Source: Mycolicibacterium grossiae
GTDB taxonomy: Bacteria > Actinomycetota > Actinomycetes > Mycobacteriales > Mycobacteriaceae
Reading direction: 5' to 3'
DNA length: 64,000 bases
Assembly (NCBI RefSeq): GCF_008329645.1
Contig: NZ_CP043474.1
Coordinates: 4,588,001 to 4,652,000, forward strand
Part shown: positions 42,516 through 51,107 of the stretch, one piece after another
Position numbering within the stretch: position 1 is the first letter of the stretch
Layout: each line of letters starts with the position of its first letter
Made by a program: the position numbers and the translations under genes
Notes under the pieces: model-generated
Databases searched by the model: none
What the model saw: only the letters and a program-made list of their open reading frames with translations
Told to the model about the DNA's origin: nothing

Positions 42516-44239
42516 GTCCCAAGCTTGCCGACATGGCTGCCGCACAGGGCGACGCCATTGATTCGAGGTACCACCCGTCGGCGGCAGTACGCCGGCAGCT
42601 GAACAAGGTCTTCCCGACGCACTGGTCGTTCCTGCTCGGTGAGATCGCGCTGTACAGCTTCATCGTGCTGCTGATCACGGGTGTGTGGCTGACGCTGTTC
42701 TTCGACCCGTCCATGTCGGAGGTCGAGTACGGCGGCGTCTACCAGCCGCTCAACGGCGTGCAGATGTCGAAGGCGTACGCCTCGGCACTGGACATCAGCT
42801 TCGAGGTGCGCGGCGGCCTGTTCGTCCGTCAGGTTCACCACTGGGCGGCCCTGCTGTTCGCCGCGGCTATCATGGTCCACCTGGCGCGCATCTTCTTCAC
42901 CGGCGCGTTCCGCCGGCCGCGTGAGGCGAACTGGGTCATCGGCTCGCTGCTGCTGATCCTGGCGATGTTCGAGGGCTTCTTCGGCTACTCGCTGCCCGAC
43001 GACCTGCTGTCGGGCACCGGCATTCGCGCGGCGCTCTCCGGCATCACGATGAGCATCCCGGTGGTCGGTACGTGGTTGCACTGGGCGCTGTTCGGCGGCG
43101 ACTTCCCCGGCACGATCCTCATCCCGCGGCTGTACGCACTGCACATCCTGCTGATCCCGGGCATCATTCTGGCGCTCATCGGCGCGCACCTCGCGCTGGT
43201 GTGGTTCCAGAAGCACACCCAGTTCCCCGGACCGGGCCGCACCGAGACCAACGTCGTCGGCGTCCGCGTCATGCCGGTCTTCGCGATCAAGTCGGGCGCG
43301 TTCTTCGCCATGACCGTCGGCATCCTCGGCCTCATGGGCGGTCTGCTGCAGATCAACCCGATCTGGGTGTTGGGCCCGTACAAGCCATCTCAGGTGTCCG
43401 CGGGTAGCCAGCCGGACTTCTACATGATGTGGACCGACGGCCTGATCCGTCTGTGGCCGGCGTGGGAGTTCTACATCGGCAACTACACGATCCCGCAGCC
43501 GGTGTGGATCGCCCTGCTGATGGGTCTGATTCTGGGTCTGCTGACCGTCTATCCGTTCCTGGAGAAGAAGTTCTCCGGCGACGACGCGCACCACAACCTG
43601 CTGCAGCGTCCGCGTGACGCACCGGTCCGCACGGCGATCGGCGCGATGGCGATCTCGTTCTACATCCTGCTCACGTTCGCATGCATGAACGACATCATCG
43701 CGCTGAAGTTCCACATTTCGCTGAACGCGACGACGTGGATCGGCCGCATCGGCATGGTCGTGCTGCCGGCGATCGTGTACTACATCGCCTACCGCTGGGC
43801 CGTCAGCCTGCAGCGCAGCGACCGCGAGGTGCTCGAGCACGGCATCGAGACGGGCATCATCAAGCGGCTGCCGCACGGTGCGTACATCGAGTTGCACCAG
43901 CCGCTCGGCCCGGTCGACGACCACGGCCACCCGATCCCCCTGGAGTACCAGGGCGCCGCACTGCCCAAGCGCATGAACAAGCTGGGCTCCGGCGGAGCGA
44001 CGGGTACCGGCAGCTTCCTGTTCGCCGACCCGGTCGGCGAGAGCAAGGCGCTCACCGACGCGGCCCACGCGTCCGAGCACCGCGCCCTCGTCGCGCTGAA
44101 GGAGTACCAGGACACCGAGCACGGCTCGAATGGCCACGGTTCCAATGGACACGGCTCCAACGGACACGGCACGAACGGCCACGGGTCGAACGGTCACGGC
44201 GCCAACGGCAACGGCAACGGGTCGAACGGTCACCACTAG
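42512..44239 (+). CDS. qcrB: Menaquinol-cytochrome c reductase cytochrome b subunit QcrB, with repetitive His/Gly/Asn tail
   Basis: A 575-residue cytochrome b with eight or more helices. The haem ligand pairs lie in VRQVHHWAALLFAAAIMVHLARIFF and LYALHILLIPGIILALIGAHLALVW; the quinol-site PDDLLSGTG block follows helix C. This is the target protein of the bc1 inhibitor telacebec in mycobacteria. A cytoplasmic C-terminal extension of about 130 residues ends in seven to eight five-residue repeats of the form G-S-N-G-H (DNA 44123-44236). The tail is longer and more regular than I recall for M. tuberculosis QcrB (549 residues). Confidence 0.97.
   Translation: MSPKLADMAAAQGDAIDSRYHPSAAVRRQLNKVFPTHWSFLLGEIALYSFIVLLITGVWLTLFFDPSMSEVEYGGVYQPLNGVQMSKAYASALDISFEVRGGLFVRQVHHWAALLFAAAIMVHLARIFFTGAFRRPREANWVIGSLLLILAMFEGFFGYSLPDDLLSGTGIRAALSGITMSIPVVGTWLHWALFGGDFPGTILIPRLYALHILLIPGIILALIGAHLALVWFQKHTQFPGPGRTETNVVGVRVMPVFAIKSGAFFAMTVGILGLMGGLLQINPIWVLGPYKPSQVSAGSQPDFYMMWTDGLIRLWPAWEFYIGNYTIPQPVWIALLMGLILGLLTVYPFLEKKFSGDDAHHNLLQRPRDAPVRTAIGAMAISFYILLTFACMNDIIALKFHISLNATTWIGRIGMVVLPAIVYYIAYRWAVSLQRSDREVLEHGIETGIIKRLPHGAYIELHQPLGPVDDHGHPIPLEYQGAALPKRMNKLGSGGATGTGSFLFADPVGESKALTDAAHASEHRALVALKEYQDTEHGSNGHGSNGHGSNGHGTNGHGSNGHGANGNGNGSNGHH
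44123..44236. repeat. 15-bp tandem repeat encoding G-S-N-G-H units in qcrB
   Basis: Units close to GGCTCCAACGGACAC repeat about seven times with silent and conservative changes, then decay to N-G-N-G. Third-base variation between units shows the array is not very recent. Confidence 0.9.
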
Positions 44240-44251
44240 GCCTTGACGCCC

Positions 44252-44312
44252 GCCGAGACGGCACTCACGGTCGCCACCGACGTCAGGTGGTGACGGTGGG
44301 TGCCGTTTCGGC
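44252..44312 (+). terminator. Long imperfect hairpin after qcrB
   Basis: Arms of 27 bases (44252-44278 and 44286-44312) pair with about four mismatches around a 7-base loop, starting 12 bp after the qcrB stop. It is the obvious terminator for ctaE-qcrCAB. Confidence 0.75.
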
Positions 44313-44374
44313 GTTGCGGGGTCCTGGCGCGGTGGACAGTAGCCCCTCCCCTACCCCGCCGGATCGTCCCGTCG

Positions 44375-44816
44375 CAAGATCAAGCCCACGGCTGTGATCC
44401 CGCCTAATTCACGACCCTCACCGCAATCTTGACGCAGCGGCCGCGAACAGCCGTCGCGAGATCGACACCAAGGCCGTGAATCGGCCCCCACCCACGACCC
44501 TCACGTCGATTTCGCGATGACGCGCATCGAGACTGCGCCCACGGCTGCGATTTCGCCTAGTTCACGACCCTCACCGCAATCTCGGGCAGATGCTCGTCGC
44601 GAGATCGACACCAGGGCCGTGAATCAGCCCCAGCCGACGACCCTCACGTCGATCTCTCGACGCCGAGGCGATGAAAAGGCGCCCACGGCTGTGATTTCGC
44701 CGGCATCACGACCCTCAGCGCAATCTCGACGCCGGGCGGCAGGACACCCATCGCGAGATCGACACCAGGGCCGTGAACCAGCCCCAGCCCACGACCCTCA
44801 CGTCGATCTCGCAGCC
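44375..44816. repeat. Tandem array of six palindromic intergenic elements (three alpha-beta pairs)
   Basis: The qcrB to Rv2197c-type spacer (44240-44846) has no gene. It holds two alternating elements with a period of about 147 bp. Alpha copies (about 44375-44434, 44528-44585, 44672-44732) contain CCCACGGCTG and CACGACCCTCA and end near CAATCTCG or CAATCTTG. Beta copies (about 44453-44517, 44597-44660, 44752-44811) run from GCGAGATCGACACCA to CACGACCCTCACGTCGAT and have arms of 10-13 bases, such as GCGAGATCGAC/GTCGATCTCGC. In alpha copy 1 the arms read CAAGAT/ATCTTG while copy 2 has CGAGA/TCTCG, a paired change. All elements can fold. Confidence 0.85.
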
Positions 44817-44846
44817 ACGCGCAGCGACACAGACCCCGCGAGGGAC

Positions 44847-45500
44847 TTACGCCAGGACGGTACGCAGCTGGCGGAGGAAGAAGACCGGGATGGCGGGCAT
44901 CGCGACGACGACGAGCGCGGCGAGCCCGTAGGCCGCCCACGCGGTCCCGTCGTTGTCGGTGGCCGCGAGGTAGGTGGCGATGCCGGTCAGAGCGGTCGCA
45001 CCGCCCATGGCCGCGGCGATCGACACCGGGCAGCGCAGGAAGATGCGTTCGACGGCGCGGGTGGGGAAACCGACCCGACTGCTGGCCGGCGGCGGCACGG
45101 GTGAGCGTCGGATCACCGGCGAGCCGACGGGCCGCACGCTTGCGACCGGATCGCCGAAAGCCGCACCCGGCCGCTCGGACGCCACGGGAGACGCAGCGAC
45201 GGGACCGGCCGCCGATCCGCCGTCACCGGAGGCGAGCGACTCCCGACGGGCCCGGATCAGCAGCGGCACGGCCGCGATGATCACCACGGCCGACACCCCG
45301 ATGACGGCGTACAGCAGCCACGGCGTCTCACCGTCCCCGCCGCCGTTCGCGTCCCCGAGCTTGCTCAGCGCGACGATGGCGGCCACCCCCGCGCCGAGAG
45401 CGAGCAGCCACAAGACGGCGCACACGCCCAGCAGGATGCGGTCGGTCTTGTCGAGCGAGGACGGGTCGAACCCCGTACGCACTCCGGTGTCGGAAGTCAT
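44847..45500 (-). CDS. DUF2561 family membrane protein (Rv2197c-type)
   Basis: A 217-residue protein with four predicted helices in two pairs (about residues 22-46, 62-82, 152-174 and 182-202) joined by a Ser/Pro/Ala-rich cytoplasmic stretch with repeated P-V-A-S units. The family is confined to mycobacteria and relatives and has no known function. The ATG at 45500 shares one base with the mmpS3 stop (TGATG), so it is translationally coupled to mmpS3. Its stop is followed by the palindromic repeat array. Confidence 0.85.
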   Translation of the reverse strand: MTSDTGVRTGFDPSSLDKTDRILLGVCAVLWLLALGAGVAAIVALSKLGDANGGGDGETPWLLYAVIGVSAVVIIAAVPLLIRARRESLASGDGGSAAGPVAASPVASERPGAAFGDPVASVRPVGSPVIRRSPVPPPASSRVGFPTRAVERIFLRCPVSIAAAMGGATALTGIATYLAATDNDGTAWAAYGLAALVVVAMPAIPVFFLRQLRTVLA

Positions 45501-46333
45501 CAGCAGCTGGTCTGCCAATCGTTGGTCTGTGACGACGCAATCGTCTGGCCGTCGCTGGTGGTGATCGAGCAGTTGAGCTTGGACAACCGCAGCAGGCTGG
45601 ACGCCTGCACGGAGCCGTACTCGGACATGGAGATCGGCGTGACGGTCAGCGACCACGGGATGTACACGTTCTGCTGCGTCCGCTGCCGGCCAGACGCGTC
45701 GGTGTAAGTGACCGAGATGCGGTCCAGCGGCGCCTTCGTGCCGGTCACCGTGTAGGTGATGAACCGCGGTCCCGCCGGGGCGGCGGTGGTCGTGGGCGGC
45801 GGTGGCGGCGGGGCCTCGACCGGCGGCGCGGGCGGCGGCTCCTCGCTCGGCGGGGGCGGCGGTGGCGGCGGCGCCTCGCTGGTCGGCGGCGGAGGCGGCG
45901 GCGGTTCCTCGGTCGTCGGCGGCGGCGGAGGCGGCGGCTCCGTCGTGGTCGTCGTCGTGGTGGTGATCTCGTCCTGCACCGGCGGTGCCGACGTGGTCGT
46001 GCTGGTGCCCGGGGTCGCGAGGTCGGTGCTGTCGGTCCTGGCCACCAGCAACGTCACGGACACCACCAGGGCGATCGCCGCGACGATGGCGACGACGCCG
46101 ACCACCCACGGCCACTTCGGCGGATCGTGCTGGACGGGCGGCGGCGCGGACTCGTAGGCCTCGTAGTCGTAGAGGCCCGGTTCCGGCGGGACGTAGGGCC
46201 CGCTGGTGAACTGCTCGGACTCCGGGGCGGAGTACGCGCGCGAGTAGATCTCGGTCTCACCGGTGACGGGTGCGTCGCGCCCCGGCTCGTCCGGCTTCGG
46301 AGAATCCGACCCGGGGGTATTGGGCCCGCTCAT
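45500..46333 (-). CDS. mmpS3: MmpS3 proline-rich membrane protein
   Basis: A 277-residue protein with an acidic cytoplasmic N-terminus (about 72 residues), one helix (WVVGVVAIVAAIALVVSVTLLV), a Thr-rich then proline-rich segment (several runs of 6-8 prolines separated by S/T/E) and a C-terminal MmpS domain (RFITYTVTGTKAPLDRISVTYTD onward) with two cysteines. MmpS proteins are usually partners of MmpL transporters, but mmpS3 has no mmpL beside it; it has been connected to growth and division. ATG at 46333 has AAGGA 8 bases upstream. Confidence 0.92.
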   Translation of the reverse strand: MSGPNTPGSDSPKPDEPGRDAPVTGETEIYSRAYSAPESEQFTSGPYVPPEPGLYDYEAYESAPPPVQHDPPKWPWVVGVVAIVAAIALVVSVTLLVARTDSTDLATPGTSTTTSAPPVQDEITTTTTTTTEPPPPPPPTTEEPPPPPPPTSEAPPPPPPPPSEEPPPAPPVEAPPPPPPTTTAAPAGPRFITYTVTGTKAPLDRISVTYTDASGRQRTQQNVYIPWSLTVTPISMSEYGSVQASSLLRLSKLNCSITTSDGQTIASSQTNDWQTSC

Positions 46334-46446
46334 CGCCTGTCCTTACCAGCCTTCCAACGCGTGCTCCGGCAACACTACCCAACGGGCACGGCGTCGGATC
46401 CCGCGACGCGGCGTGGCGGCCGGATCGTGATCTGCGCGAAGAGGCG

Positions 46447-46866
46447 TCAGTGCTTCTCGGGGCCGGTGTAGTACTCGAAGACGAGTCCGGCGACCGACGA
46501 CAGCACGAAGCACACGCCGGCGACGATCAGCCACGGCAGCCACAGCGCCATGCCGACGGCGGTGACGGACGCGGAGAGCGCGATCAACAGGGGCCACCAG
46601 CTGTGCGGGCTGTAGAAGCCCAGCTCGCCGGCGCCGTCGGCGATCTCCGCGTCCTCGTAGTCCTCCGGCCGGGTGTCCAGACGGCGGGCGACGAAGCGGA
46701 AGAACGTGCCGGTGATGAGCGACAGCCCGGTGGTCAGCACCAAGGCGGTGGTGCCTGCCCACTCGATGCCGCCGGTGGCGTACAGCGCGGTCAGCGCGCC
46801 GTACACGACGGCGCACAGCGCGAAGAACGCGGTGAGGAACTCGAACAGCCTGGCTTCGATGTGCAT
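46447..46866 (-). CDS. ctaF: Cytochrome c oxidase subunit IV CtaF
   Basis: A 139-residue actinobacterial oxidase subunit IV with four helices: pairs at about residues 8-28 and 36-57, then 92-110 and 115-133. It begins MHIEARLFEFLTAFFALCAVVYGALTALY, the family's conserved start. It is a structural subunit of the aa3 oxidase with no redox centre. ATG at 46866, 16 bp after ctaC, in the same operon. Confidence 0.95.
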   Translation of the reverse strand: MHIEARLFEFLTAFFALCAVVYGALTALYATGGIEWAGTTALVLTTGLSLITGTFFRFVARRLDTRPEDYEDAEIADGAGELGFYSPHSWWPLLIALSASVTAVGMALWLPWLIVAGVCFVLSSVAGLVFEYYTGPEKH

Positions 46867-46882
46867 GAGGTGTCGTCCCTAC

Positions 46883-47911
46883 CTATCTCGCCTGCGGAGC
46901 CTGCTCACCGCGACGGGTGTCGAACGGCTTGGTCGTGACGGCGGTCGCGGGCAGCCCGATGGCGGCCAGCGCGTCGGCGTTGGTGGCGTTCGGGTTGTCC
47001 TGGCGGTACTGGATGTAGGCCTTGAAGTCGTTGGGCTCCACGACCCGGACCTCGAACTGCATCATCGCGTGGTACGTGCCGCACATCTCGGTGCAGCGGC
47101 CGACGAAGGCGCCGGTCTCCTCGATCTTCGAGATCTGGAAGACGTTGTCGGAGTTGTTGGCCTTCGGGTCCGGCAGCACGTCGCGCTTGAATAGGAACTC
47201 CGGCACCCAGAAGCCGTGGATGACGTCGGCCGAGGCGATCTGGAACTCGACGCGACGGTCCTTCGGCAGCACCAGGATCGGGATCTCGGTGCTGGTGCCG
47301 ACGGTCTCGATCTTGTCGAAGTTCAGGTAGGTGCGGTCCTCGGGGTTCAGCCCGCGGATGGGGCCGACGAGTTCCTCGCCGTGCTCGTCGGTGCCCTCGG
47401 GGCGCGACGTCATGGCCTGCTTGCGGGCGTCGTCGGCGCCGTCGTAGTCGAACGTGCCGTCGGTGAAGGCGATCTTCTGGTAGCCGAACTTCCAGTTCCA
47501 CTGGAACGCCGTGACGTCGATGACGACCTCGGGGTTCGGCTCCTTGTGCAGGATCTTCTCCTGCACCACGACGGTGAAGTAGAACAGCACCGAGATGATG
47601 ACGAAGGGGATGACGGTGAGCGTCAGCTCCAGCGGCATGTTGTAGCCGAACTGGCGCGGCAGGTCGGTGTCGGTCTTCTTCTTCCGGTGGAAGGCGCTGG
47701 TCCAGAAGATCAGCGCGAACACCATGGCGCCGACGACCAGCGCGGCGATGACCGAGCCGATCCACAGCTCGCGGTTCGCCTTGCCTTCGGGCGTGATGCC
47801 GTCGGGCCAGCCGAGGCCCAGCGCTTCGGACCAGCTGCAGCCGCTGAGCAGGACCGTCATCCCGCCCAGGACGACGGCCAACGCCACCAACTTCGGACCG
47901 CGAGCGGACAC
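46883..47911 (-). CDS. ctaC: Cytochrome c oxidase subunit II CtaC
   Basis: A 342-residue lipoprotein subunit with lipobox LLSGC (Cys25), two membrane helices (about 50-70 and 95-118) and a cupredoxin domain carrying the CuA site. Ligands are in VIHGFWVPEF (His) and GRCTEMCGTYHAMM (two Cys, Glu backbone, His, Met). It accepts electrons from QcrC. A mycobacterial insertion (about residues 150-185, acidic) separates early strands of the cupredoxin fold. GTG at 47911 has GGAGG 9 bases upstream. A TAGTAT hexamer 57 bases upstream is the likely -10. Confidence 0.96.
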   Translation of the reverse strand: MSARGPKLVALAVVLGGMTVLLSGCSWSEALGLGWPDGITPEGKANRELWIGSVIAALVVGAMVFALIFWTSAFHRKKKTDTDLPRQFGYNMPLELTLTVIPFVIISVLFYFTVVVQEKILHKEPNPEVVIDVTAFQWNWKFGYQKIAFTDGTFDYDGADDARKQAMTSRPEGTDEHGEELVGPIRGLNPEDRTYLNFDKIETVGTSTEIPILVLPKDRRVEFQIASADVIHGFWVPEFLFKRDVLPDPKANNSDNVFQISKIEETGAFVGRCTEMCGTYHAMMQFEVRVVEPNDFKAYIQYRQDNPNATNADALAAIGLPATAVTTKPFDTRRGEQAPQAR

Positions 47912-47967
47912 GTTGGCGCCTCCTATGACGTCGGTCGACCGCTCGGCGGTCGGTGACTTGGGGTGAA

Positions 47968-47983
47968 TACTACGCAGCGTAGA
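47968..47983 (-). promoter_or_regulatory. ctaC -10 (TAGTAT) overlapped by a perfect palindrome
   Basis: TAGTAT on the minus strand (47973-47968) overlaps CTACGCAGCGTAG (47971-47983), a 6-bp perfect inverted repeat with a single central base. The overlap suggests an operator controlling ctaC-ctaF-mmpS3; no known regulator is implied. Confidence 0.45.
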
Positions 47984-48057
47984 CCACGCCGCTCGACCCC
48001 CGCGAAGCGACCGGCGGATGTGCCCGGGTGCAGGTCGGCACGGTCGCTCCGATTCGG

Positions 48058-48063
48058 CATACT
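48058..48063 (+). promoter_or_regulatory. asnB -10 (CATACT), leaderless start
   Basis: CATACT ends 6 bases before the GTG of asnB. The required N-terminal Met-Cys supports that start independently. Confidence 0.5.
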
Positions 48064-48069
48064 GGCGCG

Positions 48070-50013
48070 GTGTGCGGACTCCTGGCCTACCTGACCGATC
48101 CGTCCGCGCAGGCTGCTGCGGGCCTGGTGGACGCGGTGTCCGGCGCCTCCCACCTGATGCGTCACCGCGGTCCCGACGAGCCCGGGACGTGGGCCGACGA
48201 CACCGCCGCGCCGGCGGTGGTGCTGGGCTTCAACCGGCTGTCGATCATCGACATCGCGCACAGCCACCAGCCGTTGCGCTGGGGACCGCCGGAGACCCCG
48301 GACCGCTACGTGCTGGTGTTCAACGGCGAGATCTACAACTACCTCGAACTGCGTGACGAGCTGACCCGCACGCACGGCGCGCACTTCGCGACCGACGGCG
48401 ACGGCGAGGCGATCGTCGCGGCCTACCACCACTGGGGTCCCGACGCGCTGCACCGGCTGCGTGGCATGTTCGCGTTCGCGCTGTGGGACACCGCGGAGCG
48501 CGAGCTGTTCTGCGCCCGCGATCCCTTCGGCATCAAGCCGCTGTACATGGCGACCGGCCCCGCCGGCACGGTGTTCGGCAGCGAGAAGAAGTGCCTGCTG
48601 GACCTGGCGGCGACCGCCGGGCTGGACCTCGACGTCGACGAGCGCGCCGTGCAGCACTACACCGTGCTGCAGTACGTTCCCGAGCCCGAGACCCTGCACC
48701 GCGGCATCCGCCGGCTGGAGTCGGGCAGCTACGCGCGCCTGCGCCCGGGCGGCACGCCGTCCGTGACCCGGTACTTCACGCCCCGGTTCGCCGCCGTGCC
48801 GTTCGTCGCCGGCCGCGAGCAGCAGCGCTACGACGAGATCACCGCCGTCCTGGAGGACTCGGTGGCCAAGCACATGCGCGCCGACGTCACCGTGGGGGCC
48901 TTCCTGTCCGGCGGCATCGACTCCACCGCGATCGCCGCGCTGGCGATGCGGCACAACCCCCGCCTGATCACCTTCACCACCGGTTTCGAGCGGGAAGGTT
49001 TCTCCGAGGTCGACGTCGCGGTCGCCTCGGCGGAGGCGATCGGCGCCCGGCACGTCACCAAGGTGGTCAGCCAGGCCGAGTTCGTCGAGGCCCTGCCGCA
49101 GATCGTGTGGTACCTCGACGAGCCGGTCGCCGATCCGGCGTTGGTGCCGCTGTATTTCGTCGCCCGCGAGGCCCGCAAGCACGTCAAGGTGGTGCTGTCC
49201 GGCGAGGGCGCCGACGAACTGTTCGGCGGCTACACCATCTACCGGGAACCGTTGTCGCTCAAGGCGTTCGACTACCTGCCCCGGCCGGTGCGCCGGTCAC
49301 TGGGCAAGGCGTCCCGGCCGCTGCCCGACGGCATGCGCGGCAAGAGCCTGCTGCACCGCGGATCGCTGACGCTGGAGCAGCGCTACTACGGCAACGCGCG
49401 CAGCTTCTCCGACGACCAGCTGCGCGCGGTGCTGCGCGGCTTCCGCCCGGAGTGGACGCACACCGACGTCACCGCGAGCCTCTATGCCGCCTCGGACGGC
49501 TGGGACCCGGTGGCCCGCATGCAGCACGTCGACCTGTTCACCTGGCTGCGCGGCGACATCCTGGTCAAGGCCGACAAGATGACGATGGCCAACTCCCTGG
49601 AGCTGCGGGTGCCGTTCCTGGACCCCGAGGTGTTCGCCGTGGCGGCGCGACTGCCGTTCGACCAGAAGATCACCCGGGCCACGACGAAGTTCGCGCTGCG
49701 GCGGGCACTGGAGCCGATCGTGCCCGCACACGTGCTGAACCGGCCGAAGCTGGGCTTCCCCGTGCCGATCCGGCACTGGCTGCGCGCCGGCGAGCTGCTC
49801 GATTGGGCGTACGCCACCGTGGCGGCGTCGCAGACCGGTGAACTCGTCGACGCCGACGCGGTGCGCCGCATGCTCGACGAGCACCGCACCGGGGCTGCCG
49901 ATCACAGCCGGCGGCTGTGGACGGTGCTGATCTTCATGCTGTGGCACGCCATCTTCGTCGAGGGCAGCGTCACGCCGCGGATCGAGGAGCCGCACTACCC
50001 CGTGCAGCTCTGA
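48070..50013 (+). CDS. asnB: Glutamine-dependent asparagine synthetase AsnB (LtsA type)
   Basis: A 647-residue amidotransferase. The class II glutaminase domain begins MCGLLAYLTD with nucleophile Cys2, then RHRGPDEPGTW and FNGEIYNYLELRDEL. The synthetase domain has the PP-loop FLSGGIDSTAIA near residue 280, LSGEGADELFGGYTIY near 378 and VPFLDPEVF. In mycobacteria and corynebacteria this AsnB/LtsA enzyme amidates the carboxyl of meso-diaminopimelate in peptidoglycan rather than, or besides, making asparagine; that role is inferred by homology to Rv2201. GTG start is fixed by the catalytic Cys. Confidence 0.95.
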   Translation: MCGLLAYLTDPSAQAAAGLVDAVSGASHLMRHRGPDEPGTWADDTAAPAVVLGFNRLSIIDIAHSHQPLRWGPPETPDRYVLVFNGEIYNYLELRDELTRTHGAHFATDGDGEAIVAAYHHWGPDALHRLRGMFAFALWDTAERELFCARDPFGIKPLYMATGPAGTVFGSEKKCLLDLAATAGLDLDVDERAVQHYTVLQYVPEPETLHRGIRRLESGSYARLRPGGTPSVTRYFTPRFAAVPFVAGREQQRYDEITAVLEDSVAKHMRADVTVGAFLSGGIDSTAIAALAMRHNPRLITFTTGFEREGFSEVDVAVASAEAIGARHVTKVVSQAEFVEALPQIVWYLDEPVADPALVPLYFVAREARKHVKVVLSGEGADELFGGYTIYREPLSLKAFDYLPRPVRRSLGKASRPLPDGMRGKSLLHRGSLTLEQRYYGNARSFSDDQLRAVLRGFRPEWTHTDVTASLYAASDGWDPVARMQHVDLFTWLRGDILVKADKMTMANSLELRVPFLDPEVFAVAARLPFDQKITRATTKFALRRALEPIVPAHVLNRPKLGFPVPIRHWLRAGELLDWAYATVAASQTGELVDADAVRRMLDEHRTGAADHSRRLWTVLIFMLWHAIFVEGSVTPRIEEPHYPVQL

Positions 50014-50023
50014 CGGCGACCGC

Positions 50024-50998
50024 CTAGGCCAGGGCTGCGGCGATCTCGGCGGCCACGTCGGCGCCGTAGGCGCTGCTCAGCCGCTCCACGCCGGCGTCCT
50101 TGTCCCAGGACCACTCCTGCGGGCCCGGCGCCTCGAGCACCAGGGTGGCGACCAGCGACGCGAGCTGGGCGGACCGCTCCAGGCTCAGACCGGCGCTGCG
50201 TCCGGTGAGGAAGCCGGCCCGGAAGGCGTCGCCGATGCCGGTGGGGTCGGCCTTGTGGGTCTCGGGGACGACGTCGACGTGTACGAAGGTGCCGTCGCGG
50301 CCGACGAGGTCGACGCCCTTCTCCCCCAGCGTCGTGACGCGCAGCTCGATCTGGGCCATCACCTCGGCCTCCGACCAGCCGGACTTCTGCAGCAGCAGGT
50401 CCCACTCGTAGTCGTTGGTGAACAGGTAGGCGGCGCCGTCGATGAGGCGGCGGATCTCGTCGCGGCCGAGGCGGGCCAGCTGCTGCGACGGATCGGCGGC
50501 GAAGCGCAGGCCGAGCTTCCGGCACTCCTCGGTGTGCAGGAACATCGCGTCGGGATCGTTGGCGCCGATGATCACCAGGTCCGGCGTGCCGGCACCCTCG
50601 ACCACGGCGGCCAGCGAGATCTCCCGGGCCTCCGACATGGCACCCGGGTAGAAGGACGCGAGTTGCGCCATGTCTTGGTCGGTGGTGCAGACGAAGCGGG
50701 CGGTGTAGGCGCTGTCGGACACCCGCACGTGCGTGCAGTCGACCCCGTGCGAGGTCAGCCAGGAGCGGTAGTCGTCGAAGTCCTTGCCCACCGCGCCGAC
50801 CAACGTGGGGCTACCGCCGAGGATGCCCATCGCGTAGGCCATGTTCCCCGCCACGCCACCGCGGTGCATCACCAGATCGTCGACCAGGAAGCTCAGCGAG
50901 ACCTTCTGCAGGTGCTCGGCGAGCAGCTGCTCGGCGAACCTCCCGGGGAACGTCATCAGGTGGTCGGTGGCGATCGATCCGGTTACCGCAATGGTCAC
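50024..50998 (-). CDS. adoK: Adenosine kinase (PfkB/ribokinase family)
   Basis: A 324-residue sugar-type kinase that phosphorylates adenosine to AMP in purine salvage. The N-terminal GGVAGNMAYAMGILGG and C-terminal DPTGIGDAFRAGFLTG, holding the catalytic Asp, are the PfkB signatures. The GTG at 50998 is favoured over the in-frame GTG at 51007 by GAGGGG 9 bases upstream and by the homologue's start (MTIAVTGSIATDHLM); the length then equals Rv2202c. It converges on asnB with a 10-bp gap. Confidence 0.94.
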   Translation of the reverse strand: MTIAVTGSIATDHLMTFPGRFAEQLLAEHLQKVSLSFLVDDLVMHRGGVAGNMAYAMGILGGSPTLVGAVGKDFDDYRSWLTSHGVDCTHVRVSDSAYTARFVCTTDQDMAQLASFYPGAMSEAREISLAAVVEGAGTPDLVIIGANDPDAMFLHTEECRKLGLRFAADPSQQLARLGRDEIRRLIDGAAYLFTNDYEWDLLLQKSGWSEAEVMAQIELRVTTLGEKGVDLVGRDGTFVHVDVVPETHKADPTGIGDAFRAGFLTGRSAGLSLERSAQLASLVATLVLEAPGPQEWSWDKDAGVERLSSAYGADVAAEIAAALA

Positions 50999-51107
50999 GA
51001 AGTGCACCCCTCGTCAGTGTTGGACACAGCCGCCCAGGCTACTCCGAAGCCTTGTCACGCTGCGATTTCCGCGTCGCCGCAGGTCGGTGCGATAGCCTAA
51101 CAACGTC

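Noticed and set aside
44240..44846. CRISPR array in the qcrB spacer
   Set aside because: The repeats are long, palindromic and alternate in two types with only three periods; there are no uniform short repeats with unique spacers and no cas genes.
44517..45104. Plus-strand frame covering the repeat array
   Set aside because: It is made of the palindromic repeats and antisense of the DUF2561 gene; no coding signal.
45756..46157. Gly/Val-rich plus-strand frame over mmpS3
   Set aside because: It is the antisense of the proline-rich run of MmpS3; the minus-strand gene is well supported.
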